From assembly GCF_900106775.1 (NCBI RefSeq), contig NZ_FNNQ01000008.1, forward strand, positions 62,001 to 126,000: 64,000 bases of DNA, read 5' to 3'. The notes under the pieces are model-generated. The model ran no database searches. It had not been told where the DNA came from and saw only the letters and a program-made list of their open reading frames with translations. Numbering within the stretch: position 1 is the first letter of the stretch; each line of letters starts with the position of its first letter. A program made the translations under genes and the position numbers. Origin of the DNA: Marininema mesophilum (GTDB lineage Bacteria; Bacillota; Bacilli; Thermoactinomycetales; DSM-45169). Positions 1 to 7,827 of the stretch are shown piece after piece.

Positions 1-376
1 AAACAGCAAAAGTCAACTTTCCCCTATTCAACGAAACGGGAACATGAAAATTGCCTAGAGAGGAGTCATCAACGACATTCACTAGACAATGAGAACCTGC
101 CGCCTCCGCCACTGCACGATTGGTTGCTTTATTGTCTGTCGCGGCAACAATCACCCATGCTTTATCAAGGTCTCCAGGTTCAAAGGGCTTCCGATGCCAG
201 TGGAGCACCCCCTGATTCACCCTTTCCATTAAAGTTGGAGTAATTTCAGGAGCCACGATGGTCACCTGGGCACCTGCTTCACACAATGTTCTCACTCGGC
301 GAGCCGCTATTTTCCCACCACCAATCACCGTCGCCAAACGACCTCGCAGGTTCACCATCAGTGGAATATGAGCCAC
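1..376 (-). CDS. sirC: SirC/YlnF-type precorrin-2 dehydrogenase (partial)
   Basis: This is the N-terminal part of siroheme synthase's NAD-dependent dehydrogenase/ferrochelatase domain, which turns precorrin-2 into sirohydrochlorin. About 125 codons are present and the gene runs off the left edge. The GTG start at 376 follows a GGAGGG site with good spacing, giving a product beginning VAHIPLMVNLRGR. The Rossmann motif VIGGGKIAARR follows, then the AATDNKATN segment typical of the family. It is the last visible gene of the sulfate assimilation operon. Siroheme is the cofactor of the sulfite reductase encoded upstream, which explains its place here. Family assignment is by recognised motifs. Confidence 0.85.
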   Translation of the reverse strand, partial: MAHIPLMVNLRGRLATVIGGGKIAARRVRTLCEAGAQVTIVAPEITPTLMERVNQGVLHWHRKPFEPGDLDKAWVIVAATDNKATNRAVAEAAGSHCLVNVVDDSSLGNFHVPVSLNRGKLTFAV

Positions 377-495
377 CGTACACCCTCCCTCTTCTTCCCT
401 GTTACTCACTCTCATTCCCTATATCATAGCCGAAAACCCGCTCCATTGGCCAACACCAGCCACAACACCAAAAAAACCTCCATTTTTTTAAAACG

Positions 496-553
496 TAAAG
501 ACCCGATTCAATCTAGTAACGAACTTACGTTGCTAGATTGGACCAGGTCTTTA
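496..553. repeat. Long imperfect hairpin between cobA and sirC
   Basis: TAAAGACC (496-503), AATCTAG (510-516) and AACG (518-521) pair with CGTT (528-531), CTAGATT (533-539) and GGTCTTTA (546-553). This makes a three-step stem inside the 188-bp gap between cobA and sirC. No clean run of T follows on the minus strand, so a processing or stabilising hairpin is as likely as a partial terminator. Nothing else recognisable lies in the gap. Confidence 0.55.
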
Positions 554-564
554 CAAGTGACCGA

Positions 565-1338
565 TCAATACTCCCCGACGGCATCCTTCGCCTCAGACCA
601 CTTTTCAAACCAGTTGAGTTGATCTCGTAGGCGAACAACTTCCCCAATCAAGATTAACGTCGGATTTTTTACTTCCTCGCGGTAAGCATCCTCTACCAGA
701 GTAGCCAGTGTCGTCGTCACAGTGCGTTGTTCTCCCGTTGTTCCCCATTGAACAAGGGCAACGGGGGTACTGGAGGGTTTCCCATGAGTGAGCAGTTTCT
801 CCTGGATGTAAGGGAGGTTTTTCACACCCATATAAATAGCTAGGGTATCGATTCCTTTAGCTAAACTAGCCCACTTCACATCCTCTACCTCACCTTCTTT
901 ACGGTGACCCGTAATGAAGGCAAAGGTGGCCGCATGCTCTCGATGAGTAACAGGGATCCCTGCATAGGCAGGAGCCGCGATGCCCGCAGTAATTCCTGGA
1001 ACGACTTCAAACTCTAGACCGTGTTTCACTAACGCTTGTGCTTCCTCGCCACCGCGACCGAAGACAAAGGGGTCACCTCCTTTAAGCCGGGTAACGGTTT
1101 TACCAGAGGCGGCGTGTTTAACAAGAAACTTATTGATCGTCTCTTGCTTCATCGTATGATAGTGGGGGAGTTTGCCACAGTAGATAAGATCTGCCCCTGG
1201 GCGAGCGTACTCCAGAAGCTCTTGATTGATCAACCGATCATATAAAATTACATCCGCTTCCCGTATCGCGCGTACCCCTTTCAGAGTGATCAACTCCGGA
1301 TCTCCTGGACCCGCTCCCACCAGATAAACTTTACCCAT
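565..1338 (-). CDS. cobA: Uroporphyrinogen-III C-methyltransferase (SUMT)
   Basis: SAM-dependent bis-methylation of uroporphyrinogen III to precorrin-2, the first committed step of siroheme synthesis. The product of 257 aa has the length of Bacillus YlnD. The N-terminal VYLVGAGPGDPELITLKG motif and the central GDPFVFGRGGEEA and VVPGITAGIAAPAYAGIPVTHR blocks are family signatures. The ATG at 1338 sits 8 nt after GGGAGG; an in-frame GTG at 1341 is the alternative. It lies between the DUF3906 gene and sirC, supplying siroheme for the sulfite reductase of the same operon. Confidence 0.93.
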   Translation of the reverse strand: MGKVYLVGAGPGDPELITLKGVRAIREADVILYDRLINQELLEYARPGADLIYCGKLPHYHTMKQETINKFLVKHAASGKTVTRLKGGDPFVFGRGGEEAQALVKHGLEFEVVPGITAGIAAPAYAGIPVTHREHAATFAFITGHRKEGEVEDVKWASLAKGIDTLAIYMGVKNLPYIQEKLLTHGKPSSTPVALVQWGTTGEQRTVTTTLATLVEDAYREEVKNPTLILIGEVVRLRDQLNWFEKWSEAKDAVGEY

Positions 1339-1378
1339 CACAGCAACCTCCCAATACGCGCTCCTTTACCCTAGCTAA

Positions 1379-1594
1379 TCAGAGCATCGTTTCTTGACCT
1401 TGTATGACGTATCCGCCACCTTTTTGGATACGTCGCTTTTCATACAACGACAAATCTTCTATCTCAGGCATTCTCAGGTAGTGTTTCTCTAGCTCCACAT
1501 CTACCAGTCGGAATGCTTCATTATCATCCTGTGCGGCAATAATGATATGAATCACTTCACCTTCGATCACTGCTTCAAAACGGTATAGCTGCAT
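1379..1594 (-). CDS. DUF3906 family small protein
   Basis: A 71-aa protein starting at an ATG preceded by GGAGGACAGAAG. It begins LYRFEAVIEGEVIHIIIAAQ and ends in a conserved-looking LYEKRRIQKGGGYVI stretch, which I recognise as the DUF3906 family of uncharacterised Bacillota proteins. It lies 12 bp downstream of the sulfite reductase stop and before cobA, so it is co-transcribed with sulfate assimilation genes. Function is unknown. A role in sulfite reductase or siroheme handling is only suggested by the location. Confidence 0.8.
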   Translation of the reverse strand: MQLYRFEAVIEGEVIHIIIAAQDDNEAFRLVDVELEKHYLRMPEIEDLSLYEKRRIQKGGGYVIQGQETML

Positions 1595-1606
1595 CTTCTG
1601 TCCTCC

Positions 1607-3238
1607 TTAGGACACCTGAGGAATCACTTGAGCCAAAATATCATCAAGCACTTCCTGAAGCTGTTCCACTCCAATCCGTTCTACAAAGGCGAAGAAGGAT
1701 TCTTCACTCTCTTTATTCTCCTTAAAGTAAAGGAGGAAATTGCGAAGCACATCGGGTAGATAATCCCCATCGATTTTCCCTTTTAATTTTTCGTTAAATT
1801 TCCCGCCATCCTGGAGGGTTCCGCCTACATAGATTTCAAAGGCTTCCACCATTCCGCTCTTCTCCTTAGACTTCATCTTAATCCCTTGAAGTCCAATATC
1901 GGCAATTTGACGCTGCCCACAAGAGTTGGGGCAACCCACCATATGCATCCGTACAGGAACATCCAGTTTGACTTCTTCATCGAGATACTCTGCAATCCGC
2001 CGCATTCGCTCTTTCGTCTCGGTCAAGGCAAGATTACAATACTCGATCCCTGTGCATGAAACCGCATAGCCGATAAATTTGGGTGGATTGATGCGAATCC
2101 GGTCAAAGATTTTTTCTTTGAGTAGTACTTCCACCTGTTCATCAGGAATATTGGGGATGAGGAGGTTTTGCGAGTTACTGTTGCGGATCTCACCATCGCC
2201 AAATTTCTTTGAAATCCGGGCCAATTCAAGTACTTCTGCCGAGGTAAGTCGTCCTACGGGTACATTAAGACCCACATAGTTTAACCCCTCTTGTTTTTGA
2301 GCATGGACTCCGTAGAAAAACCCTGCGTTCCAATCTTTTAGTTGGTTTTCCCCACGCTCTGGTAATGGACCCGTATACTCGAGTAGTTTTTCTTTAAACT
2401 TCTCAGGTCCCCAATCTGCCATGAGGAATTTCAAACGAGCCCGGGTTCGTTTTTGTCGATATCCATAATCCCGAAAGATGGTGGTGACGGCAATGGCAAC
2501 CTCCATCACTTGTTCCGGACGTATAAAGACGTCTAACTCCTCTGCCAGAAAGGCCCGTGCGGATAGACCGCCTCCAACTTTCAGATGAAAACCGATCACC
2601 TTTTCTCCATCAATCTCTTTTACCGCTGGAACAAAGGCGAGATCATTGATCTCTGCATGCGCTGGGTTATGCACATTGGAACTGATGGATATTTTATATT
2701 TCCGCGGTAGATTGGAGAAGTCCTCATTATTTTGAAAGAAGCGGTATACCTCTTCCACAATGGGGCGTGTATCTAAGGTCTCATGGGGGTCTAACCCTGC
2801 AAGGGGGTTCCCCATAATGTTGCGTGTGATATCCCCGCAAGCACCCGTGCTAGAAAGACCTACTTTTTCTAATCGTTGAAAGATATCTGGAATCTCTTCA
2901 ATACGCAACCAGTGGAATTGGACAGCTTGCCGTGTGGTGATATCAAAGACATCGCGTCCGTAATCCCGTGCAATATGCGCAAGAGCAACGGTTTGCTCAT
3001 AGTTGAGAACACCTGAGGGGACATTGACCCGCATCATAAAGTAGCCATCTTCCTTCGGCTTTTGTAGATAGAGGCCTGCCCACTTAAACATCGGCCAGCG
3101 TTCTTTCGGGATGGAATCAAATCCACCCTCTGCATAGCGTGGGATATCCTTTAAAATTTCTAGGCCATCATACTCGAGCTTCTCTTTTTCCGTATCATTT
3201 AGCTTTTCTTCATTAACCCATTTCTTAACGTAAGCCAT
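1607..3238 (-). CDS. sir: Siroheme [4Fe-4S] sulfite (nitrite) reductase
   Basis: A 543-aa ferredoxin-type reductase expected to reduce sulfite to sulfide with six electrons. The two half-repeats of the nitrite/sulfite reductase fold are visible. The cofactor cysteines occur as C-x5-C (CTGIEYC, about residue 394) and C-x3-C (CPNSC, about residue 435). The ATG at 3238 follows GGAAGGGGAGAG. It sits directly after cysC in the operon. No flavoprotein CysJ partner is present in the window, so ferredoxin is the likely donor (inference). Nitrite reductase cannot be separated from sulfite reductase by motif alone; the operon favours sulfite. Confidence 0.9.
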   Translation of the reverse strand: MAYVKKWVNEEKLNDTEKEKLEYDGLEILKDIPRYAEGGFDSIPKERWPMFKWAGLYLQKPKEDGYFMMRVNVPSGVLNYEQTVALAHIARDYGRDVFDITTRQAVQFHWLRIEEIPDIFQRLEKVGLSSTGACGDITRNIMGNPLAGLDPHETLDTRPIVEEVYRFFQNNEDFSNLPRKYKISISSNVHNPAHAEINDLAFVPAVKEIDGEKVIGFHLKVGGGLSARAFLAEELDVFIRPEQVMEVAIAVTTIFRDYGYRQKRTRARLKFLMADWGPEKFKEKLLEYTGPLPERGENQLKDWNAGFFYGVHAQKQEGLNYVGLNVPVGRLTSAEVLELARISKKFGDGEIRNSNSQNLLIPNIPDEQVEVLLKEKIFDRIRINPPKFIGYAVSCTGIEYCNLALTETKERMRRIAEYLDEEVKLDVPVRMHMVGCPNSCGQRQIADIGLQGIKMKSKEKSGMVEAFEIYVGGTLQDGGKFNEKLKGKIDGDYLPDVLRNFLLYFKENKESEESFFAFVERIGVEQLQEVLDDILAQVIPQVS

Positions 3239-3280
3239 CTTTCTCTCCCCTTCCTATGTGCTACACAACATAGCTGTTAT

Positions 3281-3874
3281 TTAGAGAAGTCCCTCTTCTT
3301 CGAGGAGACTGATCACCTTGGCCACCGATTCCTCCACCGTTTCACGATCGGTGTCTATAATTAACTCCGGTGCGAGCGGCTCTTCATAGGGAGAGCTGAC
3401 TCCAGTAAACTCGGGAATTACTCCTTGGCGTGCTTTTTCATAAAGCCCTTTGGGATCCCGTCGTTCACATTCCTCTAAGGAACAACGAACATGAATCTCG
3501 ATAAACTCTTTCTCTTCTATAAGGGTACGCACCTTATTACGATCCTCACGAAAAGGAGAGATAAAAGCAGTTAGTGCAAACTGACCACTATCGACAAATA
3601 GCTTCGCTACCTCACCGATCCGGCGGATATTTTCGGTACGATCCGCCGCAGAAAAGCCAAGGCCTTGGTTTAGCCCATGCCGGATATTATCCCCATCGAG
3701 AACATAGCTCCGTGCATTGCGATCTAGTAAAGCCCGGTCCACAGCGTTAGCCAATGTGGATTTTCCTGAACCGGAGAGACCGGTAAACCAGAGAACCGCG
3801 CTACCATGACCATTCTTCTTTCGACGCTCCGCCTTATCTACTGTAACCTGATGCCATACGATATTGGTACTCAT
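3281..3874 (-). CDS. cysC: Adenylylsulfate kinase
   Basis: Phosphorylates APS to PAPS with ATP. The 197-aa product has the P-loop GLSGSGKS at residues 32-39, the substrate region YVLDGDNIRHGLN and FISPFREDR. These are standard APS kinase signatures. The ATG at 3874 follows GAGGGGGAG, and the gene starts 13 bp after the sat stop, as in Bacillus sat-cysC. Because the neighbouring CysH carries the iron-sulfur cysteine pattern that allows reduction of APS directly, PAPS may be an alternative rather than an essential intermediate (inference). Confidence 0.95.
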   Translation of the reverse strand: MSTNIVWHQVTVDKAERRKKNGHGSAVLWFTGLSGSGKSTLANAVDRALLDRNARSYVLDGDNIRHGLNQGLGFSAADRTENIRRIGEVAKLFVDSGQFALTAFISPFREDRNKVRTLIEEKEFIEIHVRCSLEECERRDPKGLYEKARQGVIPEFTGVSSPYEEPLAPELIIDTDRETVEESVAKVISLLEEEGLL

Positions 3875-3887
3875 CTATTACTCCCCC

Positions 3888-5036
3888 TCAACCAGTGGTG
3901 ACTGACGTTTCACTAACTCCACGAATCAGGACATCTGCTACTTCTGCACGACTAAATGTAGCTGGCGGCCTCTCCCCATTACGAAGCATCGCCCTTACCT
4001 TCGTACCGGATAGTGCCACATGATGTTCCGAATCGTGAGGGCAGGTTTTTGGGGTAGCCATATTACCACATGCTTCACAATAAAAGGCGTGCTCAAAGAA
4101 TAGGGGCTGAATGCCGAGTTCTCCTGGCTTAAACTCTGCAAAGATCTTCTGAGCATCATAGGTGCCATAGTAGCTTCCAACACCCGCATGATCTCGTCCA
4201 ACGATAAAATGGGTGCACCCATAGTTCTTCCGTACGAGAGCGTGGAAAATGGCTTCACGTGGCCCTGCATAGCGCATCGCCGCTGGAAATACAGCAAGAA
4301 AAACACGCTCAGTAGGATAATACTTCTCCAACAACACCTCATAACTTTCCATTCTTACATTTGCGGGAATATCATCTGATTTCGTTTCACCTACTAACGG
4401 GTTGAGGAAGAGACCATCCACTGTCTCCAAGGCTGTTTTTTGAATGTATTCATGGGCTCGGTGTACTGGATTTCGAGTCTGGAAACCAACGATTGTCTCC
4501 CAACCACGATCAGCAAAAGCCTGACGTGTATCCACCGGATCAAGATGATACGTTGCAAAGGGCTTTTCAGGACGTTGAATGAGTACAATATCTCCACCCA
4601 GGTAAACCTCTCCTCGCTCAAAGAGTTTCTTCACCCCTGGATGAGCAAGATCTGTTGTACGATAGACCTTCTCTGCTTCCAAATTCTTATCCGGGACATA
4701 TTTCTCTTCTAAAGAAAGAACTCCGTACACAACCCCTTCTTTGACAAGCTTCACTTCATCCCCAAGCTGGAGAGCCTCCGCCTTCTCCTGTGAGACAGGC
4801 AGTGTAATCGGAATGCTCCAAGGCTGCCCCTCTGTAAGACGCATATGCTCGACTACGGAACGGTAGTTCTCTCCTTTGAGAAAACCCGTGAGTGGACTAT
4901 AGGCCCCAATTCCGATCAATTCCAGATCACTAAGAGCAATCGCATCCAGCTCTACTTCATGGATCAGATCATCTACGGAACGTCCCGGTTCAAAGCGCTG
5001 GATTAGTGTACCTCCATGGGGGATACTCATACTCAT
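3888..5036 (-). CDS. sat: Sulfate adenylyltransferase (ATP sulfurylase)
   Basis: Makes APS from sulfate and ATP. With the ATG at 5036 the product is 382 aa, the family length in Bacillus. AGGAG stands 8 nt before this ATG. The upstream in-frame GTG (5045) overlaps the ribosome binding site, so it is rejected. The active-site QTRNPVHRAHEYIQ and GRDHAGVG motifs are intact, as is a C-terminal CEACGNMATPKTCPH cluster that probably binds zinc. It follows cysP and precedes cysC within the operon. Confidence 0.94.
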   Translation of the reverse strand: MSMSIPHGGTLIQRFEPGRSVDDLIHEVELDAIALSDLELIGIGAYSPLTGFLKGENYRSVVEHMRLTEGQPWSIPITLPVSQEKAEALQLGDEVKLVKEGVVYGVLSLEEKYVPDKNLEAEKVYRTTDLAHPGVKKLFERGEVYLGGDIVLIQRPEKPFATYHLDPVDTRQAFADRGWETIVGFQTRNPVHRAHEYIQKTALETVDGLFLNPLVGETKSDDIPANVRMESYEVLLEKYYPTERVFLAVFPAAMRYAGPREAIFHALVRKNYGCTHFIVGRDHAGVGSYYGTYDAQKIFAEFKPGELGIQPLFFEHAFYCEACGNMATPKTCPHDSEHHVALSGTKVRAMLRNGERPPATFSRAEVADVLIRGVSETSVTTG

Positions 5037-5103
5037 CAACTCCACTCCTCTTTATTTCTCATCGATTTAGTCGGATTTGTAAGATGAACTTAACCAACTT
5101 CGT

Positions 5104-6189
5104 TCAAATACCGTCCCCATGTTCATGGAAGGATCGCCGCTCCCTTTGAACCGATCTCATCAGACTGATGGAGCCTGCGGTAGCCACTAACACACTCACT
5201 AGGACAAGTACTGTATAAAAATCTCCTTGAATAAAGATTTTTACCAAGGCATAAGCGATGACGAGGGAAAATACAGGGGAGACAACCCACACCTTCATCA
5301 TCTGAGCGATTACATTCTTCTGCCTGTAGGTAAAGCCCTGCTTAGCTGTGCCTATACCAATAATGGCTGAGGATGTAATTTGGGTAAGAGGAACAGGAAT
5401 GCCCAGCATAGAAGCCCCGATCACAAGCCCTGCCCCTGTACCAGAGATTGCGCTTCCTTCCAACAAGGAAATATCCGTAATTCGCTTTCCATTCGTTTCA
5501 AGCGCTCTCCGCCCAAGAAGAAGTGCCCCAAGAGCTACAAACATTCCACCATATAGAATTCCGTCTGATACGGAGAGGACTTTGGCCCCAACAAGTGGCC
5601 CCACCGCGTTGGCAACATTATTCATCCCCGCTGAGTAAGCTTCCATAAATCCAGCGAGAACAAGTAGCCAAGCTAATGGCCTTCGAATATGTGGAGCATC
5701 TAGAGAAGGAAGGCGGCTCTTCGCCCATTGGATTCCCTTTCCTACTACCAACGCAAGAAGAAATGCGATCCCTGGAATGAGTATCCAAAATAATAGAATC
5801 GTACCCATCTTGGACCAGGCTACCGCCTCCCCCTGATAGGCCACTCCAGCACCCACCACTGCCCCAACGGTTACTTCACTTGTGGATAATGGGATGCCTA
5901 GAAGGTTCGCGATAAATAAGGATAGACAAGCGGATGAGAGAACAACAAGGGCTATCTTTATCGTCATGATGGAGCCTGGCACTATACCTGAACCAATAGT
6001 TTTCACTACTTCTCCACCACCCAGTGCCGCTCCGAGAAACACACCCAAACCACTGATAAGCAAAGCAACTACTGGTTTTCTAACCGCTCCAGCGCCATAG
6101 GCAACTCCCATCGAAGCTGCAGCTCCACTCGCCCCGATATTCATGGCAAAAAAGAACGCTACGATTACACCTGCATAGAGTACTGTCAT
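5104..6189 (-). CDS. cysP: CysP-type sulfate permease (Pit family)
   Basis: A 361-aa integral membrane protein of the inorganic phosphate transporter (Pit) family with about ten hydrophobic segments. The duplicated family motif is visible as MNIGASGAAASMGVAYGAG near the N-terminus and GMNNVANAVGPLVGAK in the middle. Position between cysH and sat identifies it as the sulfate-specific branch known from Bacillus CysP. The ATG at 6189 follows CAGGAGAAGACG and lies 12 bp after the cysH stop. Transport specificity is inferred from the operon and not from the sequence alone. Confidence 0.9.
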   Translation of the reverse strand: MTVLYAGVIVAFFFAMNIGASGAAASMGVAYGAGAVRKPVVALLISGLGVFLGAALGGGEVVKTIGSGIVPGSIMTIKIALVVLSSACLSLFIANLLGIPLSTSEVTVGAVVGAGVAYQGEAVAWSKMGTILLFWILIPGIAFLLALVVGKGIQWAKSRLPSLDAPHIRRPLAWLLVLAGFMEAYSAGMNNVANAVGPLVGAKVLSVSDGILYGGMFVALGALLLGRRALETNGKRITDISLLEGSAISGTGAGLVIGASMLGIPVPLTQITSSAIIGIGTAKQGFTYRQKNVIAQMMKVWVVSPVFSLVIAYALVKIFIQGDFYTVLVLVSVLVATAGSISLMRSVQRERRSFHEHGDGI

Positions 6190-6201
6190 CGTCTTCTCCT
6201 G

Positions 6202-6918
6202 TTAAGGCTGAACATGGAGACCACATTCTGTCTTCTGACTACCCACCCAGCGTCCTGCTCGATGATCTTGTCCTTCCTTGACAGCCAACGTGCATTTATC
6301 GCAACCAATACTGGGATATCCCTGATCATGGAGGGCATTATAGGGAAGGTTCTCTCTACGAATGTAAGCCCAGACATCATCCCAGGTCCAATGAATTAAG
6401 GGACATACCTTGATTGAACTAAATCGATCATCCTTGTTTACAAACTGAGTAAACTGGCGGCTAGGTGACTGATCCCGCCGAAGACCTGAAAGCCACGCCG
6501 TCGCAGACGCCAATGCCCGTTCAAGGGGGATAATTTTACGTAGATTGCAACATTGATTCGGTTGACGTTCCCATAGCGCCTCACCATATTGCTCCGCCTG
6601 TTCCGCAACGCTCAGATCTGGCTTCGCCATCTCAATCCGCAGCTCTGGATACCGCTTCTTTACTTGGTTAATCACATCGTAGGTTTCTTTAAAATGAAGA
6701 CCCGTATCAAGAAAAACAACCTGAGCATCGGGTTTCACCTTGGAAATCAGATCGATCAAAACCATTCCTTCAGCTCCAAAGCTACATGCATAAACCAAAT
6801 CATCCTCATATTCGCTATAAGCCCACTCCAGGACGCGTAGACTTCCCTTCAATGGATCTCCGATGGGGAATACTGGAAGATCTTTTCCCCAATTTTCGTA
6901 TGTCAATTGTGCTCCCAA
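6202..6918 (-). CDS. cysH: Iron-sulfur (phospho)adenylylsulfate reductase
   Basis: Reduces activated sulfate (APS or PAPS) to sulfite. The TTG at 6918 is chosen because GGAGGTGG precedes it and because longer reading frames (ATG at 7023) would run through the riboswitch terminator. The 238-aa product then aligns in length with Bacillus CysH. Residues C123-C124 and C206-x2-C209 form the [4Fe-4S] ligand set, and C232 in the C-terminal ECGLH is the catalytic cysteine. The PP-loop region YACSFGAEGM is at 43-52. It is the first gene of the SAM-controlled sulfate operon. Confidence 0.95.
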   Translation of the reverse strand: MGAQLTYENWGKDLPVFPIGDPLKGSLRVLEWAYSEYEDDLVYACSFGAEGMVLIDLISKVKPDAQVVFLDTGLHFKETYDVINQVKKRYPELRIEMAKPDLSVAEQAEQYGEALWERQPNQCCNLRKIIPLERALASATAWLSGLRRDQSPSRQFTQFVNKDDRFSSIKVCPLIHWTWDDVWAYIRRENLPYNALHDQGYPSIGCDKCTLAVKEGQDHRAGRWVGSQKTECGLHVQP

Positions 6919-6935
6919 GCGGACCACCTCCAAAA

Positions 6936-7102
6936 GGATAAAATAAAAAAGCTCCTCCATTATGGATAGAACTTGGCTGAAGGGACTATTCCAATCAACC
7001 TTATCTTCCAAAATGGAGCCCATTTCGCTGGAATTGGCACCTTATGCTGATGACAGGTTGCCGGGCTTCATCGGGCCAAGTCCCTCCACCACTCTCGATA
7101 AG
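6936..7102 (-). promoter_or_regulatory. SAM-I (S-box) riboswitch with terminator
   Basis: The minus strand reads CTTATCGAGAG at 7102-7092, followed by the S-box core GGTGGAGGGACT, GGCCC, GATGAAGCCCGGCAACC and AAGGTGCCAATTCC. P1 closes with GATAAG at 7005-7000, and a small hairpin AAATGG-GCT-CCATTT lies before it. The alternative pairing GCTCCATTTTGG with CCATAATGGAG, followed by TTTTTTATTTT (6950-6940), forms the intrinsic terminator. When SAM is abundant this should end transcription just before cysH. The family is recognised from its conserved core. Confidence 0.93.
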
Positions 7103-7113
7103 ATTTTAGTCTC

Positions 7114-7142
7114 ATTTTAGTGAGTACCCAACGAGAAGTCAA
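7114..7142 (-). promoter_or_regulatory. Sigma-A type promoter of the sulfate operon
   Basis: TTGACT (7142-7137) and TAAAAT (7119-7114) on the minus strand are separated by exactly 17 bp. They stand immediately upstream of the riboswitch aptamer, so the transcript would begin a few bases before the S-box P1 helix. Confidence 0.8.
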
Positions 7143-7192
7143 CCCCTTTCCCTAGTTTTAAGATCGGAATTACCATTAATTATTAAACACAC

Positions 7193-7217
7193 CAAAAAAA
7201 CCGGGGTTTTCCCCGGT
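7193..7217 (-). terminator. Intrinsic terminator after pgpA
   Basis: On the minus strand ACCGGGG-AAAA-CCCCGGT is followed by a run of seven T. It lies 34 bp beyond the stop of the pgpA-like gene and separates it from the sulfate operon. Confidence 0.9.
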
Positions 7218-7250
7218 CAAAATTTATCAGTTAGCACTCCTCTTCACTAA

Positions 7251-7811
7251 CTAAGCCCCCTCTTCTTTTTTATCTATCAAATCGATCTCTTCTTCACGAT
7301 AACGTTCCATATCTGGATTCTCGTGGGCAATCCGAGCAGATGCTGCTGCGGCTACCCCAGCGACCAGATCATCCAAGAAAACATGAACATTGCCTGTGCG
7401 ATTGTTTAAATCACGAAGAATGCCAATCTTTATTTTATCCAGGTACCCAAAGCTGGTCAGGCCAATCGTTCCATACACATTGGTGATAGACAAGGCTAGA
7501 ATCTCATCCAACCCATACAAAGGCTCATCTATCTCCATCATCAGTTGCAAGGGATTAGGCAGACGCTTCTCCTCTGCCAATACATCAAGAGCGATCCCCG
7601 TAATAATCGCGTGCTGTATCTCCCGTTTTTTCAGCACTTGTTCAACACTAGTCAAGCACTGATCCTTTTTTAAATGCTCATTGTAGGGACGTTGCAATTC
7701 ATAGGCGATTTCAGCGATATCCATAAGCGTAACACCTCGCTGGGCGAGAAGGCGGAGGGTATGATCATATAACAAGGGAATCCACCCACTTTTCGGACAG
7801 TCGTGGTTCAT
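7251..7811 (-). CDS. pgpA: Phosphatidylglycerophosphatase A family (YutG-like)
   Basis: A 186-aa protein of the PgpA/YutG family, expected to dephosphorylate phosphatidylglycerophosphate or a related lipid phosphate at the membrane. The family core DEILALSITNVYGTIGLTSFGYLDKIKIG and the C-terminal FLDDLVAGVAAAASARI segment are present. The N-terminal 70 residues carry the YutG-type helical part. The ATG at 7811 follows AGAGGGGG, which overlaps the end of dnaE 16 bp upstream, so the two genes are translationally close and share the terminator at 7193. Exact substrate is not provable from sequence. Confidence 0.82.
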   Translation of the reverse strand: MNHDCPKSGWIPLLYDHTLRLLAQRGVTLMDIAEIAYELQRPYNEHLKKDQCLTSVEQVLKKREIQHAIITGIALDVLAEEKRLPNPLQLMMEIDEPLYGLDEILALSITNVYGTIGLTSFGYLDKIKIGILRDLNNRTGNVHVFLDDLVAGVAAAASARIAHENPDMERYREEEIDLIDKKEEGA

Positions 7812-7827
7812 TCTATGTCGCCCCCTC

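Noticed and set aside
368..622. An 84-codon plus-strand frame across the sirC-cobA gap
   Set aside because: It lies antisense to the operon, crosses the long hairpin and has no ribosome site.
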